Below, piece by piece: positions 22,399 through 32,488 of a DNA stretch of 64,000 nucleotides (its first letter is position 1; the number at the start of each line of letters is the position of its first letter). Position numbers and translations under genes: made by a program. The notes beneath the pieces were generated by a model. The model saw only the letters and a list, made by a program, of their open reading frames with translations. It was not told the DNA's origin and ran no database searches. The DNA lies in the NCBI GenBank assembly GCA_019925105.1, contig JAHGAU010000009.1, forward strand, positions 620,001-684,000. The letters run 5' to 3'. This DNA is from Niebla homalea. Taxonomy: Eukaryota > Ascomycota > Lecanoromycetes > Lecanorales > Ramalinaceae.

Positions 22399-24282
22399 AT
22401 GAGTGCCGCACTCAAACGCAATCTAGGTTTGAAGACAGGCAAGCCGCGAATCGAGATCAAGCTAGATGAGGATCAGAAGGATGCCTTCACTCCGACCTTC
22501 ACATCCTTGGATGAGGTCAAAGGACAGGTCATCATTGAATGCCAGAACAATCTGACTTTTGAAGACATCTTCATCACATTTGAAGGTTCGACACGGACCA
22601 CGGTAGAGAAGATTGCCACTACATCACCTACCAATGGCAAGACGGACGCCTTCCAGAACTTTTTACGCCTCACACAGCCCATTGCCCCTTGCGCGTTCCC
22701 CGACTCCCGTGTGCTGGAGGCACATAAAGAGTACATTTTCCCCTTCCACTTTGTCGTCCCAGAGGCATTGTTGCCCAATGCATGCACGCACCCCAAGAGC
22801 GACAATTTCCCGAACGGAGCTCATCTGAGTTTACCACCAAGCCTTGGAGACGCAATGGTGGCAGCCGTGGGGAAAAGCCTGGTTGATGATATGTGCCCAG
22901 ATTTGGCCTCCATCGTGTACTCCGTCAAATGCAGGATCACTGATGGTCGGGCTTCTTCAGGCAGGTGGAACGTGGCAGCCGAGAGCTCCAAAAAGTTGAG
23001 GGTGGTGCCCGTCGCAGAGGAGAGCCCGCCTCTCGACGTCCAAGGGGGGGATCAGGATGACTACAAATTGCGTAAAGAAAAGTCCATCCAACGGGGCATC
23101 TTTCGCAAAAAGCTCGGTCGAGTGACGGCTGAGACGGTGCAACCAAAGAGTCTACGCCTGCATTCAATCCACTCACAGGAAACGTGTCCGGTCACGACCA
23201 TGGCGACCTTGAGAGTTCGCTTTGACCCTGCCGATGAGAAGGCTGAGCCTCCAAAGCTCACCACGCTTGCCGTGAAGCTGAAAGTAGGCACTTTCTATGC
23301 AAGTGTGCCCTTGCGTGAGATCCCCCACAAGTCGAATGAATTTCATTACAGCAGCGTCAAATGTGTTTATGTTGATTCGCTCCCCCTGAGCTCGCGGTGC
23401 CTCGACATTTCGCAGTGGACACGCCACGAATCAGGGGATGGAACGCAGGAGAATGGGTCGGCGCAAGACATCCCGGCCCCTTCATCCGCGTATCAGGGGA
23501 AATGCTTCTACACGACGAGCGTGATTGTTCCTATCTCCCTTCCGAATACCACCAAATATTTTGTGCCAACATTTCACAGCTGCCTGATGTCTCGTGTCTA
23601 CGCTCTGGATCTGAATTTAGCTGTGGGGCCACCAAAGGCTACGGTGACGGATACGTTGTTACATCTGAAGCTCCCGATACAGGTCTCGTGCGAACCGAAT
23701 CCACGGGCACAGCACGCACCAGCACCATCACAGGTGACGGGGATGACGGATGCAGGGCCGGTGAACGAATATTTCGACCCCCGGACGGTAGCCCCACCAA
23801 TGGATGAGTACTTGGGCCGTTCGAATATTTCCAGCAATGCATCACCGACTACGTCCCCACCCATTGGCACCGCTGGGTCTGGACCACCTTCTCCTCGAAA
23901 GGACAGTACGATCGGATCTGGTCCACCCTCGCCTCGAACGGGCGGCACGAACCCTCCGCCCTCGATTGGTCGACAGCACGTTGCATTTGCAGAGGATGCA
24001 CCTCCGTTACCGGGTCCAGGTTACACCCATAGGTCTTCATGGGAGCAAGGCGTCATCTCCAACAGACCTCCGCAGAGCGTACGGATGATGGGCACTCAAC
24101 AGCGATTCCAATCTCTTAGCTTCGATGACGAGGACGTCGCCGCTATCGAGGAAGAGCAGGATAGGCAGAATGGCCAGCCAGCGCAGGAAGCACCCCCCGG
24201 CTATAATACACTCATGGGCGGGAGATGGCGACACGCAATCTCCAGCAACGCATCTCGAAGTTTGAGTGAGGGAGGAATATGA
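22399..24282 (+). CDS. Arrestin-like protein (Bul1/alpha-arrestin type), 627 aa
   Basis: A single exon with ATG at 22399; the open frame upstream has no ATG. An arrestin-N-like beta-sandwich is suggested by KPRIEIKLDEDQKDAFTPTF, EVKGQVIIECQNNLTFEDIFITFEG and EYIFPFHFVVPEALLP; an arrestin-C-like half follows (VTTMATLRVRFDP ... LAVKLKVGTFYASVPL). The C-terminal 170 residues are Pro/Ser-rich and disordered, with EAPPGYNTL, a PY motif for Rsp5/Nedd4 WW domains. Proteins of this group link Rsp5 to plasma-membrane transporters for ubiquitination and endocytosis. Assignment to the Bul-type branch is inference from layout and length. Confidence 0.82.
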   Translation: MSAALKRNLGLKTGKPRIEIKLDEDQKDAFTPTFTSLDEVKGQVIIECQNNLTFEDIFITFEGSTRTTVEKIATTSPTNGKTDAFQNFLRLTQPIAPCAFPDSRVLEAHKEYIFPFHFVVPEALLPNACTHPKSDNFPNGAHLSLPPSLGDAMVAAVGKSLVDDMCPDLASIVYSVKCRITDGRASSGRWNVAAESSKKLRVVPVAEESPPLDVQGGDQDDYKLRKEKSIQRGIFRKKLGRVTAETVQPKSLRLHSIHSQETCPVTTMATLRVRFDPADEKAEPPKLTTLAVKLKVGTFYASVPLREIPHKSNEFHYSSVKCVYVDSLPLSSRCLDISQWTRHESGDGTQENGSAQDIPAPSSAYQGKCFYTTSVIVPISLPNTTKYFVPTFHSCLMSRVYALDLNLAVGPPKATVTDTLLHLKLPIQVSCEPNPRAQHAPAPSQVTGMTDAGPVNEYFDPRTVAPPMDEYLGRSNISSNASPTTSPPIGTAGSGPPSPRKDSTIGSGPPSPRTGGTNPPPSIGRQHVAFAEDAPPLPGPGYTHRSSWEQGVISNRPPQSVRMMGTQQRFQSLSFDDEDVAAIEEEQDRQNGQPAQEAPPGYNTLMGGRWRHAISSNASRSLSEGGI

Positions 24283-24697
24283 AGAATGGGATGCCTGATT
24301 TTTCCGCGCTTGATTCTATTTGTTACCGGCTTGATTGATGCTTGAATTTAGCATGATACCACACGGCTTGTATACAAACACCCAGTATCAATTCATGGGA
24401 TAATAATGAAGTGGCTTTCAATGGTAGTTCGCAAGCATGAGGAAGTGTAAATTGAAAACTTGACTGAAAGCAGCTTTTTGTACCTTTTGTATTTTAGTTC
24501 TATAAATTGCTCAGCCTCACCGCGACTTCCCACTTACTCTTCTCGCCCGCTTCAGTCTTTAGGCAGGCATTGTTACAACATGCAAAGCGCCCTGCAAAGA
24601 GTGTTGTCCGTCCCATCGACACGCCTTGTGCGTTTCTGCAATCATCAACCGCCCTGAATTCCGCCGTTTCCTTTGAAGCCTTGACCTCACATTAAGC
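24283..24697. other. Spacer between two arrestin-like genes
   Basis: A 415-bp gap, presumably the 3' end of the first gene and the promoter of the second. CT-rich near 24530-24680. Confidence 0.5.
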
Positions 24698-26398
24698 ATG
24701 TCTTACTCTTCTCCCCTACGCGTACAATTGCAGCACAAGCATACCTCATTCACGAACCTTGATGAAATTTCGGGACGAGTGTTTCTCTCCCTGGTGTCTC
24801 AAGAGACCATCGCCGGCATCACAGTCAAACTTGAAGGTGAAAGTCGGACAAGGCTCGCTGGCTCGACTGTGCCCGGCAGCTATGATCCATACTCGCGCGA
24901 TCAGACCCAGCTTGAAGTTCATAAGGTGAGCGGATTAGGAGCATGATCATGATCATGATAAGATTTGGGTGTCCACTGAGCTTGATCAGCTGCTCTACAA
25001 AGTCGCCACAGTATTTCCCACGCAGGATGTTGCCCGCACTTCCTCAAGGAACCAGTACACCCTTCCGCCAGGCCAATATGAGTACCCATTCAAGTTCAAG
25101 GTATTCGTCTAGACCGGATGGAAGAAGTGTCCAGGCTCATGTGCTCATTCAGATTCCCTTCAATAACGATTGCGTTGCCAACAGCTCTGTTCTGGCCAAC
25201 CTGAGCACAATGAGTGCCTTGCGCATGGACATGGCGCAAGGCATGGGCCCCCATGTCAAGAAGACGCTCCCGCCAACCTTGGGAGGCCTGCCAGGAGAAG
25301 CTGAGATACAGTACTACGTCAAAGCCACCGTGCAGCGCCCGGCATTCTACAAGGAGAATTGGAGATACAACATGAATTTCCTCTTCTTCCCAATCGAGCC
25401 ACCGAGACCGCCTCCGAACAGGAGGGAATCCTTCGCCAGGGTACAACATCAGTTCGCCCCTCCTTCGACAGCCAGTCCCAAGAAGTCGAACAATCCGTTT
25501 CTCAAGTCTTCGGGGAGTGGGTCAAGTACTGGAACGAGTCCTCCAAGCATATCCATTGAAGGCCGCTTGCCCGATCCTGCCATCATAACCTGCAATGAGG
25601 CCCTCCCCTTGCGCATCCTCATCAACAAGCTGAACAGCTCTGACGCAACAATCTACCTGCAAATGCTTCAGATCGAGCTGGTAGCCTTCACCACCATACG
25701 CGCCCATCAATTGCGGAGGGACGAATTGTCGAGCTGGGTGATTCTGAGCACCAGCAACATGCGCATGCCTCTCGATGCCACTGCAACTCCCATCGAAATC
25801 CCTTCACATCTGTGGAAACAGCGGAACCTACCGAATAACGTCTCGCCCTCCTTCACAACATGCAACATCGTCCGACGCTACAGGTTGGTCATCAAAGTCG
25901 GCCTGTCGTGGGGATCGCCCGGCAACATCCATGTAAGCCTTAAACACGTGAATCGCAGACTCGGTGATAGTTCTAACATTCCTCTCTCCAAAGCCTGAAA
26001 TGAGCATTCAACTCCTCCGCATGCCCGTCGAGGTCTACTCCGGCATCGCCCCGCCTCAAGCCTTACTCAACGCCATGTCCCACCTGCCATCCTCCCAGGC
26101 CCCTACCCAACCAAACCAACCCCCACCCACACCCGCAAGGCCTGCGCAAGCATCCAACGGCGGTCTTCCGGGCTATTCGCAAGCGCCGCCACCAGCATCC
26201 GCAGCACCGGGCGCTTCCGATCATATCGAGCCATCACCGGGAGATATCCCACCCGATGCGCCACCGAGCTATGAGGACGCCATTGCAGATGATATGGGGC
26301 CGATTGACGGGCCGAGGCGGGATTATCAGCAGGCCACCAACCAGGTGGCGCCGGATGAGAAGGGGAGGGGGAGGTTATTTGATGATCGAGCATCGTGA
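24698..26398 (+). CDS. Second arrestin-like protein, 507 aa, four exons
   Basis: Exons 24698-24925, 24990-25100, 25153-25932 and 25994-26398 join in phase. The N-terminus (SPLRVQLQHKHTSFTNLDEISGRVFLSL then ITVKLEGESRT) has the arrestin-N strand pattern. YTLPPGQYEYPFKFKIPFNN is the diagnostic 'PGxYxxPFxFxxP' stretch of alpha-arrestins. AEIQYYVKATVQRP and PLRILINKLN... continue the fold. The tail has two PY-type motifs, LPGYSQ and APPSYEDAI. A role as an Rsp5 adaptor for membrane-protein endocytosis is inferred from the family. The gene follows another arrestin-like gene on the same strand. Confidence 0.88.
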
Positions 26399-26912
26399 AG
26401 CAGGTTTACTGGCGAACGGCTTTGGGAAATGGTGTGAACATGGGGAGCAAGACCTTAGTCAGACCGGTAAAGAGGCCCCGACTTTGGACGAGTTGATGAG
26501 ATGCAAGCGCTGATGATGAGTGCTCCATTGAGCATACTGATAGACTAATGAGATGCAGAACATCCCACCCGTGAGAAGGGGAGCTTCTCAATTTGGGGAA
26601 TGACCTCCTGGAGAGCTCATACATTCGGCTTGAGTTGGTTGCGAGCCGGAAACCAATCGGACACTGTCCAGAGGAGGAGATAATGAAGCCAATAAACAAT
26701 CTCAGCCAATCAAGGTCCATTAAGACGCAGCTCCATTTCCGAATAATTCCATCCATTGCTATGCTACAGTCTGGTGTGTGACGTCTGCTCGTTGCACAAG
26801 GTACTTTTTGACCTTTTTTTTCATCGGTCTCCCTCGACGGCACGAAGCTAGACGCTGCCGCCAACGCTTTTGCGCGTTACAGCTTCGCCTCGACCTCACG
26901 CCGTCCGCTTTC
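26399..26912. other. Convergent 3' region
   Basis: Between the end of the arrestin gene and the end of the oxidoreductase gene. Frames on either strand lack domains. Confidence 0.5.
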
Positions 26913-28789
26913 CTACGCTACCAGGCTGATCGTCCTGACATCCAACCCGCCCTTCAACTCCTTCAACTCGGGCATCTTGCCCACCTTCATCAACTCCGCG
27001 CTCTGCGACATGATCGGATCCATCATCATACTCGCCACCGCTACCGTCTCCCCGGCCTTCCCATAGAAAGCCGCGAACTTGCCCTTCTCGGGCTCGCCCT
27101 GGATGGTCATGTCGTCCCACCCGTTGGGTGTGTTGCCACAATACCGCAGCTGACCCCCCAGCGCGGACCAGAACACGGGGATGAAGCGTTTGGGTCCTTC
27201 CTTGTTGTTGGTGGCTATGGAAAGGCCGACAGAGCGGCCGGCATTCTGGGCGACGTCCCAATGCTCGATGCGGGTGAGGGTGCCGGGGGAGCCCGGGCCG
27301 TGGTAAGGGTATGTGGCGATGTCGCCAATGGCGTAGACGTCCGTCAGGCCCTTGACGGCGAAGGACTCGTCCGTTTGGAGGGATCCGTCCTTTTCGAGTT
27401 GGACGCCCGAGTTGTCCTTGAGGAAGCTTGTGGCCGGAGCGATGCCGATGCCGAGGATGACGAGGTCGGCTTCGAGGGTGGTACCGTCCTTTAACTTGAC
27501 GGCCCCGACGGATTTCGAGTCCGAGGACGACGGGGTGGCGGAATCGACCGAGGCGTTCAGGTGGAATTTGACCCCGTTCTTGGACAGGGTGTTTTGGAAG
27601 ATCTTGCCGACCTCGGCGCCCATGACGCGTTCTAAAGGTGCAGATTCCATGCCCACGATGGAGACGGAGTTCTCCTTGGAGAGGGCGTTGCCGACCTCCA
27701 TGCCAATGAAGGAGGAGCCGACGACGACAACCTTCTTGCCCTTCTTGTCTCCAACGGCCTTGAGGATAGCCTGGACATCCGGGATCGTTCGAAGTAGGAA
27801 CACGTTGTTGAGATCTTTGAAGCCTGGGAGGGGGAGGGTTTTGGGAACGCCGCCGGTTGCAAGGATGAGCTTGGTGTAAGGGTATGAATTGCCGGCGACC
27901 GTGGAGACCTTCTTGGCGCTAAAGTCGACGGCGGAAACTTCCTCAGATACCAGGTCGATGGATGATTGTGAGTACCAATCCTTGGGGCGGAGCTCCAGCT
28001 TGGACACATCAGCGATGAGGGCTTTTGAGAGTTTGGTCCTGTCGATGGGAAGATTGGGTTCGACTGAGAAGAGGGTGATGCTACCCCTGAATGATTCTTC
28101 TCGAAGTGCTTGCACAGCGCCCATGGCTCCACTGCCACTGTAAGGTAATAAGATTGGTCAGCGGCTGTGCAAATGGGGGAGAGAAGTCAGTGGGATGGCG
28201 AACCCTCCAACGACGACAACCTTCTCCTGACCCTGGGGAGAACATCTGGTGTTCGGCTGTCTCCTGCTCGCCTTTATGGTCTGCTCTTCGCCTTTGATAT
28301 AGATAGCGCCATCTTTCTCGAGTATGTCAAACTTTGAAAGTGCATCGAGAGCTGGAGCATCTTCGACATCACCGGTGCCGACTTTATAGCAGGCTGCGAT
28401 CTAGAGATTAGCTAGTTGCACGGTTTGATATTCGCATGATATTTAGCGGAGCAATCAGAGAACGCACCGCCGTGCCATGGGCACACCAATCGCCCGTCGC
28501 CTGTGAGGACACCATTCTTCAACGGGGCTCCGTAGTGTGTACAATTGGGGCTCATTGCATGGTGCTTGCCCCCAATATTCGCTAACAGCACCTTCCCATT
28601 TTCAATGCCGTCCACTTCAACCTCCTGCTTCTCTCCATTCTTCAAGTTCAGGGCGGAGAGACCCTTGAGTTTGTACTCTTGAGCCATTGCCTTGGACGCA
28701 GTGCTAAAGGGCAATTGACGGGTGTACCTAGGGAGGCCAAGGCTGCTTCGAAAAGCTGTTCGGCTGAAATGTGAAAGAGGGAGGATCAT
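26913..28789 (-). CDS. AIFM3-like Rieske/FAD-dependent oxidoreductase
   Basis: Exons 28789-28468, 28393-28204 and 28137-26913 join in phase to about 578 aa. The basic N-terminus (SHFSRTAFRSSLGLPRYTRQ) looks like a mitochondrial presequence. A Rieske [2Fe-2S] domain follows with both ligand pairs, CTHYGAPL and CPWHGAC, the second completed across intron 1. Then comes a pyridine-nucleotide-disulfide oxidoreductase fold: VVVVGGGSGAMGAVQAL for FAD (split by intron 2), KLILATGG, VVVVGSSFIGMEVGNAL for NAD(P)H and TDVYAIGDIATYPY. This order is that of AIFM3 (AIF-like) and its fungal homologues. The exact electron acceptor is unknown. All cofactor motifs are intact. Confidence 0.92.
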
Positions 28790-28991
28790 GTAATGGGGAT
28801 GTATTGTGAATGAGGAAGAGATGATGACCTACAATGATGTACCTTAGTAGATTGAGGGGCTGAGAGGGGGCACTATTCATGTCATCACCATTTCCTCAAT
28901 CCTAATCGATAAGAATCCTACCCGCCAATCATTCTTCCATCCTGCCAATGATAGCTTGGGTGATTACTGATTACACCGGCAGCCACATGGC

Positions 28992-29233
28992 CTCGTTAGG
29001 AGCAAAAAGAATTGCAATCAGGGCGTGGTAAAGCCCCGCCAAAATCGGATTTCTCCCAATTCAACCTACCTTTCTTACCTTTCAATTCATTTCAAACGTT
29101 GTTAACTAAATAGATTTTGGTTACAACGTCGCTGCGCTTGACTCAAAACATACTTGTTGTACTAAGGTCTTTATCCTAGAGAGTATATATTTGGTGCGGG
29201 AATAGGAGTGCAATTGTTTTTGCTCCTAACGAG
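28992..29233. mobile_element. MITE-like element, 242 bp, with TIRs and 5-bp target duplication
   Basis: The left end reads CTCGTTAGGAGCAAAAAG.. and the reverse complement of the right end reads CTCGTTAGGAGCAAAAAC... The first 17 bases are identical, and the match continues (AATTGCA) to about 26 bp with one or two mismatches. ATGGC flanks both ends directly (28987-28991 and 29234-29238), a clean target-site duplication. There is no coding capacity. It lies between the 5' end of the AIFM3-like gene and the 3' end of the coiled-coil gene. The size, TIRs and lack of ORFs fit a non-autonomous DNA transposon; the superfamily is not assigned. Confidence 0.82.
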
Positions 29234-29445
29234 ATGGCTTCCCGGCTGCCCAGCCGCGTGGGACTACCTCAAGCGGAAGCCGTTTTGAAGGCAGTAGTGG
29301 ATCGGAGGAGGAATCATGGCGAGATGTTGGGAGACCAAAATGGATTGTCATCTCATTTAAGATCAGGGTATCAAATCCAATACTAATGCATGCTACCACA
29401 ACCAGCGCCATGCTAAATCAAATCACTTCGCTCAGCGTAGGATCG

Positions 29446-31635
29446 TCACCCTTCGAGAGCTTCCTGGAGAAGAGCATTGTTGATTTCTTCAGCTTCGACA
29501 TGCGTCGAAAGTGGTCGACTCGTCTTCTTACTTTGCTTCCCCACATTTGACGTGATACTGGGGATGTCCGAACCTGAACTTGTCGGAGCCACACCCCACT
29601 TCCCACTCATCCAGCCGCCAAGCTTCTTCCCAATATGCCCGCCCGTTTTTGTAGGCTGCGGCTTCGTTGTGGAGTTGGCAGTGGAAGCATTCGCAAGCAA
29701 GAGTCGATTATACTTACTGCTGTCGTAGTGTGTACCGCCTTTCGACGATCTTCCGACCGCGGACGTTGAGCTCGTCACGGGGCCGACAGACCCCATAGAT
29801 GTTGACAAAGACCCTCTTGCCCTTGGCAGGAATTGCGACTGTCTCGTTCTGAGTTTGGGTATATCAACGCCGCGAGTCGACAACATGCTCTCCGCTGACG
29901 AGGCCCGATGCAGACCCTTTGCTGGTGCTATCGAAGACTTATCCTTCCTTCCCGCGGTGACATTCTCTTCGTCAACGGGGTAATGCTGTTGCGCGCTAGC
30001 TTCGTCCGGCTCCTCAAAGATAGTGCTATCATCAAGAGTAGGATGATCCGCGATCGCGCTGGACGTTTCGACATTACTTGCAACCTGAATTCGGGATGCA
30101 CTTGGTGGGGCAGACGTCCACGGCGAACCAAGGCTCCTCACCGATACGTCTGAAAGCCTTTTGAAATGTCGTGGGCGGAAGTCCAATGTATCCACATCCG
30201 TTGACGCTGGTGACGTAGGTCTGGAAGAGCTCAAGCCGTCTGTGTCAAACACAGAATGGTCCCGATATGTCGATACTGGCGAATCTGGTCTAGAAGACTG
30301 TAAGGCCGAGAAAGGCGCGTTTGATGATTGGGTAGAATCCCCTCGATGAACGAGCTGACCGCGCGGTGGTGGGATCGTTACTGAGGTTTGAGATAGAATT
30401 GCAGCAGTAGAATCGGCCGTCATAGGTCGATTATAGGCATTGATTGAGGGCAGCATAATGGAGGGTTCATGATTGAGCGGCGTGCGGAATCCAGGGGAGC
30501 TGACGAGCCGCTTTTTGCTCACACGTCGCTGACTCGGATTCTTTGCTTTCCGAGGTGCAGGTTCAGGCGCGGCATGATAGTGGTGATGCACGTGGAAGTC
30601 AGCAGCTTCAGCGGTGGGTGTTTTGAGGAGTTCGGTACTCAGAGGCTCTTCGCTGTCTCTGGCTGTGTCTGGCTCAACGGGTCGATGGAGCATCATTCTC
30701 TCCCTGAGATTCTCCACCTCCTCATTAGAGCCCATCAACATCTCTCGCAGCTCCAAAATCCCCATCTGGAGGTTCGCGTTGTCCTGCAGGATGTCTTTTA
30801 CGAAGCTTGAAACGACGGTGCTACCGCTGCCTTCTCTTCCTGTTGTGGCTGGAGCCCCCGCTACTGATACCGTGGGTTTCAACTCCTTTTCCATCATTCT
30901 CCTCCTGTCCTGTCTCGTGGTGATTTCAGCATGGCGCTCTCGCTCTTCCGCAAGCTCCTCCTCAATGCGATCAACCTGTTCGGACAAGGCGCCCACCTTT
31001 CTCTCTGCGCTTTTCCACCGCTGAACGGCTGTCTGAGACACCTGGCTTCTTGAAAAGAGCTCACCTTGCAGCTCCGCTTGTTCTCCTTCCATCGCCAATA
31101 TTTGCGCTTCAAGCTGAGCCGTTTGCTTGGCCAAGGAAGCAAATTTGTCCATCTCCCGTTGGGTAGATTGCAAAGTCGCATTGAGCGATATGATCTGGGC
31201 GTCCGCGTTGGAGGCGTTGTTGTTCAATGCCTCAAGCTGATCGAGGAGATATCTGTTCTCCTCGATCGTCCTAGCATTCGCAGCTTCCAGAGCTTTCTTT
31301 TCTCTCTCTAGCTTTTCAATAGTATGTACGGTCTTCTGCCGCTCCTCCTCAGCTTCAGCAACATAGGTCTCATGGCGTACAAGGAGTGCCTGAAGCGCGT
31401 CAGAAGAGTCCTAAGCTTGATGGTACCGCTAGCCACCCACTTCTCCTATCTTTGCCGCCATTTGCAGGTCCTTTTCGAGACCCTCCAGAGCTGCATTATT
31501 GGCCACTGAGATCTCACACTGAAATCTGCCACAGCAGCATTCTTGGCGCTCAGGCCTTTTTTGCATTCCTCCGATAGATTGCGACAGGAGCGAGTCCAGC
31601 GCGAGGGCGACCGACTGCGGTGGCGGAGAATTCAT
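29446..31635 (-). CDS. Coiled-coil protein, 712 aa, function unknown
   Basis: Model: exons 31635-31441 and 31389-29446 with a 51-nt intron (gtgggt, ctgac branch, ttcag acceptor, phase 0). The N-terminal half is a long coiled coil (ALEGLEKDLQMAAKI ... VRHETYVAEAEEERQKTVHTIEKLEREKKAL ... RTIEENRYLLDQLEALNNN). FVKDILQDNANLQMGILELREMLMGSNEEVENLRERMM follows and appears to be the best conserved block. The C-terminal half is Ser/Pro-rich and disordered, ending in a GGWMSGKWGV motif. I recognise it as a conserved but unnamed ascomycete family. Near the N-terminus (31515-31562) another frame reads more naturally, suggesting two compensating single-base indels. Confidence 0.75.
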
Positions 31636-32113
31636 CGTTGTGAGCTTTCAAGGAGCTTCCCAAACCGCAGGGACTCTAGGGAGGGTGCACTCCATATATT
31701 AGAGTGTGGCGGGAGTGGGTGGGTTGAAGTGGCCCTTGCAGATGAAGTGGAGATGTGCGATCGATGATGCGATGACCAGCCACCCCAATTCTCAACACGC
31801 GACTTCGTCAGGTGACCCACTACGCAACACACTTTAACACGTTCCAAACCGTTCAGTTTGAAATTCTTATTATTTAGCCTCAAGTGAAGAGATCGTGTTG
31901 TGAGTGTTTTGAGAATCACTTGTGCAGTGTCAGTGAATGTTAGTGATAATACCCATAACTTCTTTGAACATTTTCCGGCTATAAATATCTTAAACCTGAA
32001 AATAAATTTACTCGTTCAAAAGCTTTGCCATCTACTATAAATAATGGAGCAATGTGAAGAAAATACTTGCTCAGCGGCGGGTAAAGCTGCAGACATAAAG
32101 TATATAAAGCTGG
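31636..32113. other. AT-rich intergenic DNA
   Basis: From about 31850 the base composition shifts strongly to A+T, unlike its neighbours, and no frame is supported. It adjoins the decayed element copy and probably shares its history. Confidence 0.5.
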
Positions 32114-32370
32114 CTTATTGACAGTAAAAAGAATTGCAACGTGGGCATATTGGACTCCTATTCCCGCATTAAATGTATGGTTTATGATTAAGAGCTTAAT
32201 ACGAAACATATAATTTAAAAGAAAGGCAGTAACTTTATAACTAAGACTTCTCTTAATTAATTACGTTTTGGATGAATTCGAATATAAGAAATATCGGTTG
32301 AATTGGGAGAAATCTGATTTTGGTAAGATTTTACCGCGCCCTCATTATAATTGTTTAAGTGGTTAACGAG
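32114..32370. mobile_element. Decayed, inverted copy of the MITE-like element
   Basis: The reverse complement of 32281-32345 aligns with 29013-29085: both read gagggcg/cagggcg, ggtaaa, ccaaaatc(a/g)gatttctcccaattcaacc. The block actcctattcccgca at about 32154-32168 matches the complement of ggtgcgggaataggagt at 29193-29209. Ends are recognisable but worn (cttattgac...taaaaagaattgca; ...gttaacgag). Differences from the intact copy are mostly C/T and G/A transitions. Flanks GCTGG and GATGG may be an eroded target duplication. Confidence 0.65.
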
Positions 32371-32488
32371 GATGGGGTTGGGTAAGGACAAGGAAAAGTA
32401 AAGGAGTAAATCGGTCTCAGCTCCTATTTTCGCTCATCACTTGTTTCGCATCATTGTTTTTCATCATCATCATATTCCCGACTTACTC

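Noticed and set aside
13051..26398. A possible regulatory or biosynthetic cluster around the SomA gene
   Set aside because: The neighbours are unrelated housekeeping or trafficking genes on both strands, and no backbone enzyme or transporter set is present.
26778..27494. A 238-aa plus-strand frame
   Set aside because: It overlaps the conserved AIFM3-like coding exon on the other strand and has no domain.
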